Below, in pieces: positions 34,577 through 42,507 of a DNA stretch of 64,000 nt. Each line of letters starts with the position of its first letter. The stretch's first letter is position 1. The translations under genes and the position numbers were made by a program. The notes beneath the pieces were generated by a model. The model had not been told where the DNA came from, ran no database searches, and saw only the letters and a list, made by a program, of their open reading frames with translations. Source of the stretch: Gp13-AA77 sp036521995 (lineage in GTDB: Bacteria; Acidobacteriota; Terriglobia; UBA7540); assembly GCA_036521995.1 (NCBI GenBank), contig DATDGR010000181.1:1-64000 (forward strand). Reading direction: 5' to 3'.

Positions 34577-34650
34577 TCATGAGCGCCTTCAATTCGCTGG
34601 TGCCTAGCAGCACATCTTCCGGCGCCATCATGCGCTACAATTATGGTTCA
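34489..34650 (+). pseudogene. Delta-60 repeat protein fragment
   Basis: Reads VDSSFGKAGVAVLASSASAI, ALLSTGKLLIMSAFNS, GAIMRYNYGS, which follows the delta-60 repeat plan (LDxSFGxxGxV ... A..L...GK.L....... RYN.DGS). Only about one unit is present; it overlaps the terminase-like fragment in another frame and ends inside the convergent GH43 gene. It is a gene scrap. Confidence 0.4.
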
Positions 34651-35693
34651 TGGACAGAGGGAGAGTTCGAGGCTTCCGGCCTCCATAAGGAGACGATCTT
34701 CGGCCAGCCGCCAACCCATTCGATCTTACCGATCTGAAGGAAGGGCCGGCCGGTGTCAGCTTTGTAGGCGTGGAAGAAGATGTAGTCGCCGGAGTGATCA
34801 TGCAAGACTGAGTTGTGGCCCGGCCCTCGCCATTCGTTGCTGCCTTGTTGGATCATCGTGCCGCCACCCTCGAGCATCGCCTTTTCGTCGCGGTCTGCGT
34901 ATGGTCCCATGACCTGCCGGCTCCTCCCGACTCGAATGTTGTAGGTGCTGGCTGCGCCCCTGCAGCAGAAGTCGAAGGAGGCGAACAGATAGTAGAAACC
35001 TGCATGATGAAAGATGTACGGCCCCTCGATTGAGCCAAGGATCGGAGAGTCTCTCGGTCGCTGCGCGAGTGAATACAGATGCGTATCCTCGGCGGATCGC
35101 TCGCCCGTCGCCGGGTCGAGCCGTACCATCTTGATTCCACTCCAGAAGCTACCAAAATCCATCCATACCCAATTCTGACTGCTAACAATCACGTTGGGGT
35201 CGATGGCATTCCAATCGTCTGTCGGAAATGATTCGATCACCTTTCCCTCATCCGTCCATCGGTAGTCTTTGCGGGTCGAATCGAGCGTCGCGTTGGTGGC
35301 GTGACCAATGAGCGACCTGTTCTTGCCGAATGTCGATATGGCGTAGTACAAGTGCCACTTCGACCCGAAACGGGCAAGGTCGGGAGCCCACGCGCCTTTC
35401 GACTCCGGGATTTCCTCGTGAATCCAGGCAGGTGGCTCTTCGAACACGGTGCCACACAGCGACCAGTGCTTAAGATCGCTGGAGCAACGGATCGGGAGGA
35501 ACCCGTTCCGCCCTTCCGCGCTCGTGCAGAAGAGATAGTATTTCGAATTCTCGCTCGCGATGTGCGGATCGTGACAGGACAGGTCTCCTGTCAGGTGTGG
35601 GCTAGCGTCAGAAGCGGGACCAGGAACCGAGAGGTTCGCGAAGAGCACCCCAACGGTTGCCACTTGTGTAAGTTTTGCGGCGAAGGATCTCAT
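34641..35693 (-). CDS. Exported GH43 arabinanase (endo-1,5-alpha-L-arabinosidase type)
   Basis: Five-bladed propeller hydrolase that cleaves arabinan. Signal peptide: LTQVATVGVLFANLSVPGPA. The three catalytic acids are visible in GH43 order: general base Asp in LSCHDPHIA near residue 42, the pKa-tuning Asp in NAIDPNVIV, and the proton donor Glu in GSIEGPYIF. Further family marks: YYLFCTSAEG, GAWAPDLARFGSKWHLYYA, WMDFGSFWSGIKMVRLDP, and GPGHNSVLHDHSGDYIFFHA. At 350 residues it has the usual length. No ribosome site is seen before ATG 35693. No sugar transporter lies nearby. The gene sits next to fragments and an IS, so its neighbourhood has been rearranged. Confidence 0.93.
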   Translation of the reverse strand: MRSFAAKLTQVATVGVLFANLSVPGPASDASPHLTGDLSCHDPHIASENSKYYLFCTSAEGRNGFLPIRCSSDLKHWSLCGTVFEEPPAWIHEEIPESKGAWAPDLARFGSKWHLYYAISTFGKNRSLIGHATNATLDSTRKDYRWTDEGKVIESFPTDDWNAIDPNVIVSSQNWVWMDFGSFWSGIKMVRLDPATGERSAEDTHLYSLAQRPRDSPILGSIEGPYIFHHAGFYYLFASFDFCCRGAASTYNIRVGRSRQVMGPYADRDEKAMLEGGGTMIQQGSNEWRGPGHNSVLHDHSGDYIFFHAYKADTGRPFLQIGKIEWVGGWPKIVSLWRPEASNSPSVHEP

Positions 35694-36677
35694 CTAAACT
35701 TAGAATGGCTCAGGAACACTCTCAACGGACTCCGGACGAAAATTCTCGGTTGCGCTTTCCATAAAGCGTACGTAGCACCGCTTCAGTCCCCGCGTGAGAG
35801 GCACTCGAGATCGATCTTTCCAGTAAATCTTCGATCGACTCCCGTGGCCGATTCTTGAGGGTCACCCTGAACTGCCCATGCGACGTGGCTGGACATTGTC
35901 CTTTTCTGGGGTCTTTGGTAATTTGCTCGGCGATTTGCTGCCTCCGCCGATTTCCACACATACAGGTCGGCAGCGTCCAAAGCAGCGAACTCACGGGAAT
36001 CCCCTGGTCATCCACGTGCTCAGCCATCACGTTCACAAAATCAAACATAAGCGGGATCGGCTTGCAGGGCTTTTCGATCGATTTAGAAAGACCCACCCCG
36101 ACGAAATGAAGTTTGCGGGCCATGTGGCCTTCAGGCATCCTCCCTTCTATCTTCAATCCTACTCTAGTTGCCGGGAACGGCTCGTGCCTAGTCCACATCG
36201 TAGGCGAAATCTGCGCACCAGCCGCCTTCCGAAAGTACCAGCCCGGCCGGGAGCGCGCACCGGACTGTACCACTTTGTCGATCTCTTTATCGCGCTCCCA
36301 GGCTTCCGTACAAGGCGTTCGGGAACCAACAATCATCATGCTCCCAAGGTCAGGCCCCGGACATGAGTCGCTCGATCATCGCCATTCGGGCTCGATCTTA
36401 CACCGCGAACTCGAGCTGCACGTCGGAGAGATGGAAATCGGTGCGGAGCCGGCGGCACTCATCCCCTCGTGAGCAGCAGCGGATACGCCGAGTGGAGTCT
36501 CTTATGGCAGGCCTCCGTGACTGAACTTGGCTGCGGTTGAGACAGGGCCTGGCGACATTAAATTCAAACCTCGCGACAGCCCCTTTAGCCGTAACCGCGC
36601 GATTCAGTCGATTGACTTCCGGCCAGCGCGGCGCTACCGTAGCGCTGAAACGATGCCGCCGGAAGGAGGAGAGTCTC
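35694..36677. other. Long region without a supported gene
   Basis: Frames of up to 205 codons are open on both strands (for example minus 35722-36339). None has a ribosome site, a known motif or a convincing residue composition, and the two strands are open in opposition. The region may hold decayed genes. Only the AAGGAGGA before 36678 is readable. Confidence 0.4.
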
Positions 36678-37550
36678 ATGAAACCGATGCCCTCAAGGAA
36701 ACCCTCTAGTCTTTCCGAAATCTGCCATCAACGGCTCAGCATGTATGCGATCGCGGCTGGCGCAACGGGCGTGGGAATGCTGGCGTTAGCGCCACCCTCG
36801 GCAGCGGAAGTCGTCTACACGCCGGCCCATGCTGACGTGGTGCGTCATGGCCACTTGTTCCTTGATCTGAATCACGATGGAAAGGCTGATTTCGAGATTG
36901 CTCAGAGATCCGGCTGTACCACCGGCGGCGCGCCAGTGCGCAGGCGGCAGGACGCGGGTCGGCCGCCTACTCAATTCGGCGGTTTCTGTACTTCCGCCCT
37001 TTATGTGTATGTTCCCTATTATGGCAAGCGGACCCGCGGCAACGCCGCGATCGGAAACGGTTCCGGGTTTCCACCACATCGTGCCTATGCGCTCAAGTCC
37101 GGGGCGCCGATCAGTTCAGCCCAGCCGTTTGGTGGCTTTTACTTGAACTTCCGCAGCCGGGGCAGCAATACCGAGGGGACTTGTCTCGCTTCCTGGGGTT
37201 CTTGGATCAATGTTACAAATCGCTATTTGGGCCTGAAATTTCACATCAACGGCGAGATTCATTTTGGCTGGGCTCGCTTGAATGCCACCTGCAGCCCTAC
37301 ATCGAGAGTGGTCGCCCTCCGGACCGGCTACGCTTACGAGACCATCGCAAACAAACCCATCGTCGCCGGCCAGACCCGGGACGCTGCGGAGAGTCCAGGC
37401 GGCGACCCAAATCCGGCAAACTTCGATAATTCCCCTGCATTCCTGACCCGTCCTGACCCCGCACAACTGGCCTCGCTCGGTGCGCTAGCGCTCGGCGCGC
37501 AAGGCCTCTCCATATGGCGACGGAAAGAGTCGGTAAGCGCTGCCAATTGA
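36678..37550 (+). CDS. Secreted protein with C-terminal LALGA-WRR sorting tail
   Basis: Unknown function. ATG 36678 follows AAGGAGGA; the longer open frame from 36537 lacks a site. The signal region reads LSMYAIAAGATGVGMLALAP and is cleaved near PSAAE. The middle starts with a Ca-loop-like FLDLNHDGKADFEIA and has a beta-rich fold with four or more Cys (SGCTTGG, GGFCTS, GTCLASW, ATCSPTS). The C-terminus is tripartite: a Pro-containing linker (LTRPDPAQ), a hydrophobic stretch (LASLGALALGAQGLSIW) and a basic end (RRKESV). This resembles PEP-CTERM-type sorting signals but without PEP; I have seen this form in Acidobacteriota proteins. It suggests surface export or anchoring (inference). Confidence 0.75.
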   Translation: MKPMPSRKPSSLSEICHQRLSMYAIAAGATGVGMLALAPPSAAEVVYTPAHADVVRHGHLFLDLNHDGKADFEIAQRSGCTTGGAPVRRRQDAGRPPTQFGGFCTSALYVYVPYYGKRTRGNAAIGNGSGFPPHRAYALKSGAPISSAQPFGGFYLNFRSRGSNTEGTCLASWGSWINVTNRYLGLKFHINGEIHFGWARLNATCSPTSRVVALRTGYAYETIANKPIVAGQTRDAAESPGGDPNPANFDNSPAFLTRPDPAQLASLGALALGAQGLSIWRRKESVSAAN

Positions 37551-37971
37551 TGGATCGGTGTGACGCTAGGCGCAGCCGCAAGCTGATGACGGTTGCAAAA
37601 TAGAGTGACAGTCTCAGGAACTAGCTTTGCGCAAGGCCACCGAAAGATCTCGCGGCTTGGCTCAAACTGAGCTTCACTGGACTCTAGAGGGCGAAGCAAA
37701 ACACGAAGAAGCCGGACCGGTTCTCCGTCGCGCAGAGCGGCGATCCTGGGCGGCGCCAAGGAGTTGGTATCTGGACGGGCAGGGCCCGTAGGGCTTACGA
37801 CCTTGCCAAAGCTCTCCGCAAGACTTAGCGTATCGCGACCGATCAAATGAGCATCAAAGGACGAACCCGACATGATCCTCAAAAAGGGCGAAGGTCGACT
37901 GGAGGGACAGTTCTTCGGCCCCCCCGGCACAGCCACGGTGATCGCGTTTGGGCACTGGAGCCACGGGTTCC

Positions 37972-38375
37972 ATGGGTTTCATGCTCTACGCGGGTCAGCG
38001 TCTCGGTGCCCCTCGTCTCCTGCTCGGACTGTTCGCGATGTGGGTGGTTTCTCCGTTCGTGGCTCTCGCAGTGGCCTACATCTTGTCGACGCGCTGGTCG
38101 GTTCTAACCCAACCAACGCTTTATGGGTGACGACGGTTCTCGCTGTGGCCTCTTTGGCGATCTACGGAGCGGTCGCGTTTGGGGCTTCCAGGCCGAAGAC
38201 TGTCGTATTCGTCATCGTTGCTCCCGCGTCATGGCTCCTTCCAGCGATCGTCGTTGCGACAGCGGGCGTTCGTATCGCGGCAGTCTTCCTTCAGGGGCAA
38301 ATTGGCCGCGAGTCTAGCTTTGAGCCAGTCATCCTGGCTTCTCAGGGGGGCTTCTCGCATCCTTTACGGGCTTGA
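37972..38375 (+). pseudogene. Membrane protein gene broken by a one-base frameshift
   Basis: Frame 1 from ATG 37972 reads MGFMLYAGQRLGAPRLLLGL, then FAMWVVSPFVALAVAYIL and WSVLTQPTLYG, and stops at 38128. The +2 frame then goes on with VTTVLAVASLAIYGAVAFG, TVVFVIVAPASWLLPAIVV. The two join exactly if GGG at 38125-38127 is read as GGGG (TLYGVTTVL), giving a four-helix membrane protein of about 120 residues. Either the gene is dead or the assembly lacks one G. The gap 37551-37971 before it shows nothing supported. Confidence 0.55.
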
Positions 38376-38654
38376 TGCAGATGAGGCTCTTTAGGAGCCG
38401 CCACCAGAGTCGTCACTGTGTTTGTTATCTCTCGCAAGTTTCCTGACATGTGGGTGCCAGCCTTCCGTCGCAGGGCCATTTGCGTTGGTGTTGGTGATAC
38501 CGCCGAATTGGAATTGCGGCTCTTGGCTTCTCGTGCGGCGCTGGCTCGAATGATCTGACAGAGCGAAGCGAGGTCCTGGAGAACAGGTTATTGCAGGGAC
38601 TTCAAGACGTGGTGCTCCGGCCCGACGTAGGAGTCTTACCAGCACCAAATCGGT
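38376..38654. other. Short gap before tRNA-Phe
   Basis: About 280 bases without a readable gene or signal; open frames on the minus strand lack starts and motifs. Confidence 0.4.
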
Positions 38655-38730
38655 TGGTGCCGCGGGACGGAGTTGAACCGCCGACGCCAGCCTTTTCAGG
38701 GCTGCGCTCTACCACCTGAGCTACCGCGGC
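38655..38730 (-). tRNA. tRNA-Phe (GAA)
   Basis: On the minus strand the 76 bases fold as a full cloverleaf: acceptor GCCGCGG/CCGCGGC, D-arm GCTC-AGGTGGTA-GAGC, anticodon arm CAGCC-CTGAAAA-GGCTG with anticodon GAA, T-arm GGCGG-TTCAACT-CCGTC, discriminator A and an encoded CCA end. The long CCA-ending gene is complete. The neighbouring DNA shows no integrase gene or attachment repeat, so it is not being used as an insertion site here. Confidence 0.97.
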
Positions 38731-38741
38731 ACGGTGCGTCT

Positions 38742-38771
38742 ATTGTGAGATGAAGTCCGACCGCGTGTCAA
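38742..38771 (-). promoter_or_regulatory. Promoter of tRNA-Phe
   Basis: On the minus strand a perfect TTGACA (38771-38766), 18 bases, then CACAAT (38747-38742). The start site would be near 38735, a few bases before the mature tRNA 5' end. Confidence 0.6.
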
Positions 38772-38852
38772 TTCTAGCTCAGCCGTTGGACGCTAACGGA
38801 CGCTCGGGCTGACTTAAGAGGTCCGGCCGCTACGGGCCCGGCGAGAAGACTC

Positions 38853-41282
38853 TTATCGCAGCGGCTCTTCAACTTCCTGCAACCACTCAGGACGCTTCAA
38901 CACCTCGCGCGGCCGCGAGCCGTCAGGCGCGCTGATGACACCGTCCCGTTGCATCAGGTCCAGCAGGCGCGCGGCGCGGCCGTAGCCTAGGCGAAGACGC
39001 CGTTGCAGCAGCGAGGTCGAAGCCTTGCCCGACTCCACCACCAGCCGCACGGCCTCCTCGTACACTTCATCCAGGCCGGCGGAGTCTGCATCCTCTTCAT
39101 CGTCGACCTCGGCGTCACGGTCTCCAGCCGGCCGCAGGAAATCCTCGTTGTATTGCGGACCCGATTGCGCCTTCCACCATTCCACCACCTTGTTGATCTC
39201 TTTCTCCGTCACCAGCGGGCCGTGCAGGCGCAGCAGGCGCGAGGTGGCCGGCGGCATGAAGAGCATGTCGCCGCGGCCGAGCAAAGCCTCAGCGCCGTTG
39301 CCGTCCAGAATGGTGCGCGAATCCACCTTCGAGGCCACGCGGAAGGAGATGCGCGACGGCATGTTGGCCTTGATCAGGCCGGTGATCACGTCCACCGAAG
39401 GCCGCTGGGTGGCCAGGATCAGATGGATGCCCACCGCCCGCGCCATCTGGGCTAGTCGTGTAATCGACTCCTCCACCGTCTGCGGTTCCACCATCATGAG
39501 GTCAGCCAGCTCGTCGATGACGATCACCAGGTAGGGCAGCGGCCCCTCGGGTTCGCCTTCGTTGTCGAACAGATTGAGCGTCGACTCGGCTTCGAACAGG
39601 CGATTGTATTGGTCGATGTTGCGCACGCCGTGCGCCGCCAGTTTCTTCAAACGCTCCTCCATCTCCACCGTGGCGCTCCGCAGGACGTTGGCCGCGACCT
39701 TGGGCTCGGTGACGATGGGCGTGTAGAGGTGCGGAATGCTGTCATAGAGGCTCAGCTCCAGGCGCTTGGGGTCAATCATGATCAGCCGCACTTCATCGGG
39801 CGTCGCCTTGTACAGCATGGAGACGATCAGGGAGTTGAGAGCCACGCTCTTGCCCGATCCGGTCGATCCCGCGATCAGGATATGCGGCATCTGGGTAAGG
39901 TCCGCCACCCTCATCTTGCCGGTGATGTCCTTGCCGACACAAAGCGTCAGCTTGGAAGACGAAGCCGCGAAGTCGCTACCTTCGATCAGTTCGCGCAGGT
40001 AGATGACCTCGCGATGCAGGTTCGGCACCTCGATGCCTACGGTTGATTTGCCCGGCACGCGCTCGATCAGAATCGACTCCGCCTTCATCGCCAGACAGAG
40101 ATCATCCACCAGACTGGTGATGCGGCTGTACTTGATGCCCGCTTCGGGCTTGAACTCGAAGGTGGTCACCACCGGTCCGGGATGAATCTGCGTCACCGCC
40201 CCGGTAACGCCGAACTCGGCGAACTTCTCCATCAGCCGGGCGGCCCGTTCCTTAAGCTCCTGCTCGTCAACGCCCTGCTCTTCCTCCGGCGGACGCAGCA
40301 GCGCCGGACTCGGCAGCTTGTATTTGCGCGGAGCGCGATTCAGCTTCGGGGAGGCGCCGGACGCGCGCCGGGCGGCGCCCGCAGACGGCCCGGCTGCTCC
40401 CTGCAGGCCGAAGCCTTGACCCTCGACCACTCGGGGCACCACGCGAGGCTCAGGCGCCTCCTTGAAGATCGAGCCGGTGTCATTCGTCTCGTCACCTTCG
40501 AGCGCCGCCGGCCTGGGCGGCCGGCGCTGAATCTGGGGTTCGATCGCTTCCGCCGACCCGGACCGCGCCAGGATAGGCGGCTTGCCCGTCTTCCGCTCGT
40601 CTTCGAGTTTCTTTTTCAGCCGCGCGCGCTCCCGCGATTCGCGCCGGGCGCGCCAGCTTTCCCTCACGCTCGCCAGCGGGGCGAACTGTGCCTTCAAGAA
40701 CTGCCAAACCCAGGCAAAAGAGAAACGTGTGACCAGAAACAGCGAGGCCAGGAAGATCGCCGCTGCCACAATCGCGGCCCCGAGCTGGTTGAAGCCCGTG
40801 ACCAGCGCCAAACCGAGAAGGTAGCCGGCCACTCCGCCACCCCGAATCATTCCGGAGACCGGCGATGCGATGGACGCAAGATCAAAGAGCGCGGCCAGCG
40901 ACGCGGCCAGCAAAACCACGCCCACGGCCTTGGTGCGAGGCGCCTCAAAGGGCTTCAGCAGGATTCGGCGCACGCCTACCATCAGCAGGACAGCCGGGAT
41001 CAGATAGGCAGTCCAGCCTAGCCCTTGCAGAAGCGCGTCGGCCAGGTAAGCGCCAGCGCGGCCGATCCAATTATGGACGGCGGGCCAGGCGGAGGCTGAC
41101 GTATTGAGCGACGGGTCGACGGAATGGTAGGAGACGAGGCTCAGCAGGACCAGCAACCCTAAGGTCGAAAGCAGAAAACCTTCGAACTCAGCGCGCCGGC
41201 GTCCATCGAAATGTCTCCCGGTCGCAGGCTGGTCACCTGCGCCACGGGCCTTGGAGTCTTCAACAGCGGACGAGCTAGGCAT
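38853..41282 (-). CDS. ftsK: DNA translocase FtsK/SpoIIIE
   Basis: Septal DNA pump that clears chromosomes during division. I start at ATG 41282 (MPSSSAVEDSK); the frame also opens at 41330. Four to five membrane helices lie within residues 35-200 (FLLSTLGLLVLLSLVSY, AYLIPAVLLMVGVRRIL, AIVAAAIFLASLFLVTRF). A charged linker follows, then the motor: PGPVVTTFEFKPEAGIKYS, Walker A IAGSTGSGKSVALN near residue 473, Walker B YLVIVIDELADLMM, and HLILATQRPSVDVITGLIKA. The DNA-orienting gamma domain ends the protein (LLQRRLRLGYGRAARLLDLM). The linker is shorter than in E. coli FtsK, as usual outside Enterobacteria. The tRNA-Phe gene follows 120 bases downstream on the same strand. Confidence 0.96.
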   Translation of the reverse strand: MPSSSAVEDSKARGAGDQPATGRHFDGRRRAEFEGFLLSTLGLLVLLSLVSYHSVDPSLNTSASAWPAVHNWIGRAGAYLADALLQGLGWTAYLIPAVLLMVGVRRILLKPFEAPRTKAVGVVLLAASLAALFDLASIASPVSGMIRGGGVAGYLLGLALVTGFNQLGAAIVAAAIFLASLFLVTRFSFAWVWQFLKAQFAPLASVRESWRARRESRERARLKKKLEDERKTGKPPILARSGSAEAIEPQIQRRPPRPAALEGDETNDTGSIFKEAPEPRVVPRVVEGQGFGLQGAAGPSAGAARRASGASPKLNRAPRKYKLPSPALLRPPEEEQGVDEQELKERAARLMEKFAEFGVTGAVTQIHPGPVVTTFEFKPEAGIKYSRITSLVDDLCLAMKAESILIERVPGKSTVGIEVPNLHREVIYLRELIEGSDFAASSSKLTLCVGKDITGKMRVADLTQMPHILIAGSTGSGKSVALNSLIVSMLYKATPDEVRLIMIDPKRLELSLYDSIPHLYTPIVTEPKVAANVLRSATVEMEERLKKLAAHGVRNIDQYNRLFEAESTLNLFDNEGEPEGPLPYLVIVIDELADLMMVEPQTVEESITRLAQMARAVGIHLILATQRPSVDVITGLIKANMPSRISFRVASKVDSRTILDGNGAEALLGRGDMLFMPPATSRLLRLHGPLVTEKEINKVVEWWKAQSGPQYNEDFLRPAGDRDAEVDDEEDADSAGLDEVYEEAVRLVVESGKASTSLLQRRLRLGYGRAARLLDLMQRDGVISAPDGSRPREVLKRPEWLQEVEEPLR

Positions 41283-41721
41283 TCCAGCACCTGGCCTTGA
41301 TGTGCCGGCGGCAGCCGGGAAGGGCGTCACAGGCGGTCCAGCGGACCGAAGGTCGGCTCATTTCGGCAGCACGCTTGGCACCTGGCGGTTTAAGCCCAGG
41401 CGCGAGCGATCCCCACGAAACAATACCACAACCGCGAGGTGAAGAAAAGTAGAAAGTCAAGTCGGGGCAGCACCGGAGCCGGGACCTGCCCAGTTTCGGG
41501 ATCATCTCCGGTCGTCCCCTCTCCATCGGCCGTTGAGACGCCCAGGGAGGAGGGTGTGAGCCCCGCAGCTTCCTCCCTCCCCGAGTGTTGCAACCGGACC
41601 GCTGGCTGAAGACAGGACCGCAGGCTGAGGGCACAATCGGTGCTCCCGAGCACCCGGAACTTGGTCCGGGCCCCGGGCTGTCTGCCACTCCAGGCTTCCT
41701 CCTACCCCCTCCGCGGCCCCC

Positions 41722-41788
41722 GGCTCATTGACCGGGAGGATAAATGAATAAACCGCTTTGTTATCTGCAACATTCCGGCTTTGAACGT
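41722..41788 (-). repeat. Dispersed KAGM-LPVNEN repeat, copy D
   Basis: Minus strand: TTCAAAGCCGGAATGTTGCA, then ATCCTCCCGGTCAATGAGCC. It keeps KAGML and LPVNE readings but in different frames, so it is one base out of step with copies B and C. It points toward ftsK, 440 bases downstream, and lies inside the decayed gene region. Confidence 0.6.
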
Positions 41789-41789
41789 C

Positions 41790-42010
41790 ATTTGGTCTCA
41801 AAGGCCGGAAAGCGGCAAACCTCCCCGGCGCGGCGGCCCGGAATTTCACGTAAGCGCCTCCTGATGCGCCTCGCCGCTTGCCCCGATCGGCGGATAGGAT
41901 GGGCCCGGACCGGAGGGCGTTGGCCATCGGCACCCGGCCAGGCGGACACCTTGGCGGAAGGGCGGCGAACTTGACCATGGGCATGGGGTTGTCCTTCGAG
42001 GGCCTTCAAG
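41790..42010 (-). pseudogene. Decayed relative of the ANRANALKSTGPRS-type gene
   Basis: The minus strand from ATG near 41984 aligns base by base with the start of the 1152-2420 gene: ATGGTCAAGTTC versus CTGGTCAAATCTTC, GCCAACGCCCTC in both, and GATCGGGGCAAGCGGCG versus GATCGCGGCAAGCGCCG. The reading becomes VPMANALRSGP ... ADRGKRRGASGG, with small insertions and deletions breaking the family signature. The conserved leader block (42073-42123) sits upstream as in the other copy. It is a dead copy. Confidence 0.6.
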
Positions 42011-42242
42011 GGCCCTCTTGGGGGCGCCTACGTCGTCCTGTGATGTAGGCGCGGCCGGTACGGCCGGGCAAAGTGATGATGAGGTGCGGGGGGTGAGGCG
42101 CTCAAGTCAATCGTGGGTCAATTGGTGGTCAACGACTCGGGATCACCATCGGATTGGGATTGGTAGCCCCGCCGCGGCTGCCGCTCAAAACCTTCCTGTC
42201 CTTTGCGAACCTGCGGTATGATGTGGGGACAAGGATGGCATT

Positions 42243-42466
42243 GTGACTTTTGACCGCATCACCGTTGACCCCAACGTTTGCACGGGAAAGCCTTGTCTCC
42301 GGGGGTACGCTTTCCGGTTTCCCGGCTGCTGGGCTTGCTGGCGGCGGGAGAGAGTAAGGAAGCTATTCTGAAGGCCTACCCTTACCTGGAAGTAGGAGAC
42401 ATTGACCAGGCGCTCGCCTACGCCGCGTTTCTCAGTGAAGAAGAGACAGTGGAATACACCCGGTGA
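42243..42466 (+). pseudogene. DUF433 antitoxin-like gene with one-base frameshift
   Basis: GTG 42243 opens DRITVDPNVCTGKPCLRG, the DUF433 start. After the G5 run at 42301-42305 the frame is lost; the +2 frame resumes VRFPVSRLLGLLAAGESKEA, then ILKAYPYLEVGDIDQALAYA to the stop at 42466. Reading G6 instead of G5 joins them as CLRGVRFPVSRLL. DUF433 proteins are usually the first gene of a toxin-antitoxin pair with a DUF5615 PIN-like partner, and the remains of that partner follow. Confidence 0.75.
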
Positions 42467-42507
42467 AGTTTCTGGTTGACATGCCTTTGGCGCCACGTGC
42501 CCGCTAA
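42463..42507 (+). pseudogene. DUF5615 PIN-like toxin, truncated to 14 codons
   Basis: GTG 42463 overlaps the DUF433 stop (GTGA) and reads MKFLVDMPLAPRAR before TAA. KFLVDMPL is the standard opening of DUF5615 proteins with the first acidic residue (Asp) of the PIN-like site. The remaining 90-100 residues are missing; the convergent oligopeptidase gene ends one base later at 42508. Confidence 0.7.

Noticed and set aside
35722..36339. Minus-strand frame of 205 codons
   Set aside because: No start signal, no motif, and the opposite strand is equally open; not called as a gene.
37334..37936. Minus-strand frame of 200 codons
   Set aside because: Half lies antisense to the sorting-tail protein; the rest has no start or known motif.
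38655..38730. tRNA-Phe as an integration site of a genomic island
   Set aside because: No integrase gene and no repeat of the tRNA 3' end was seen nearby.
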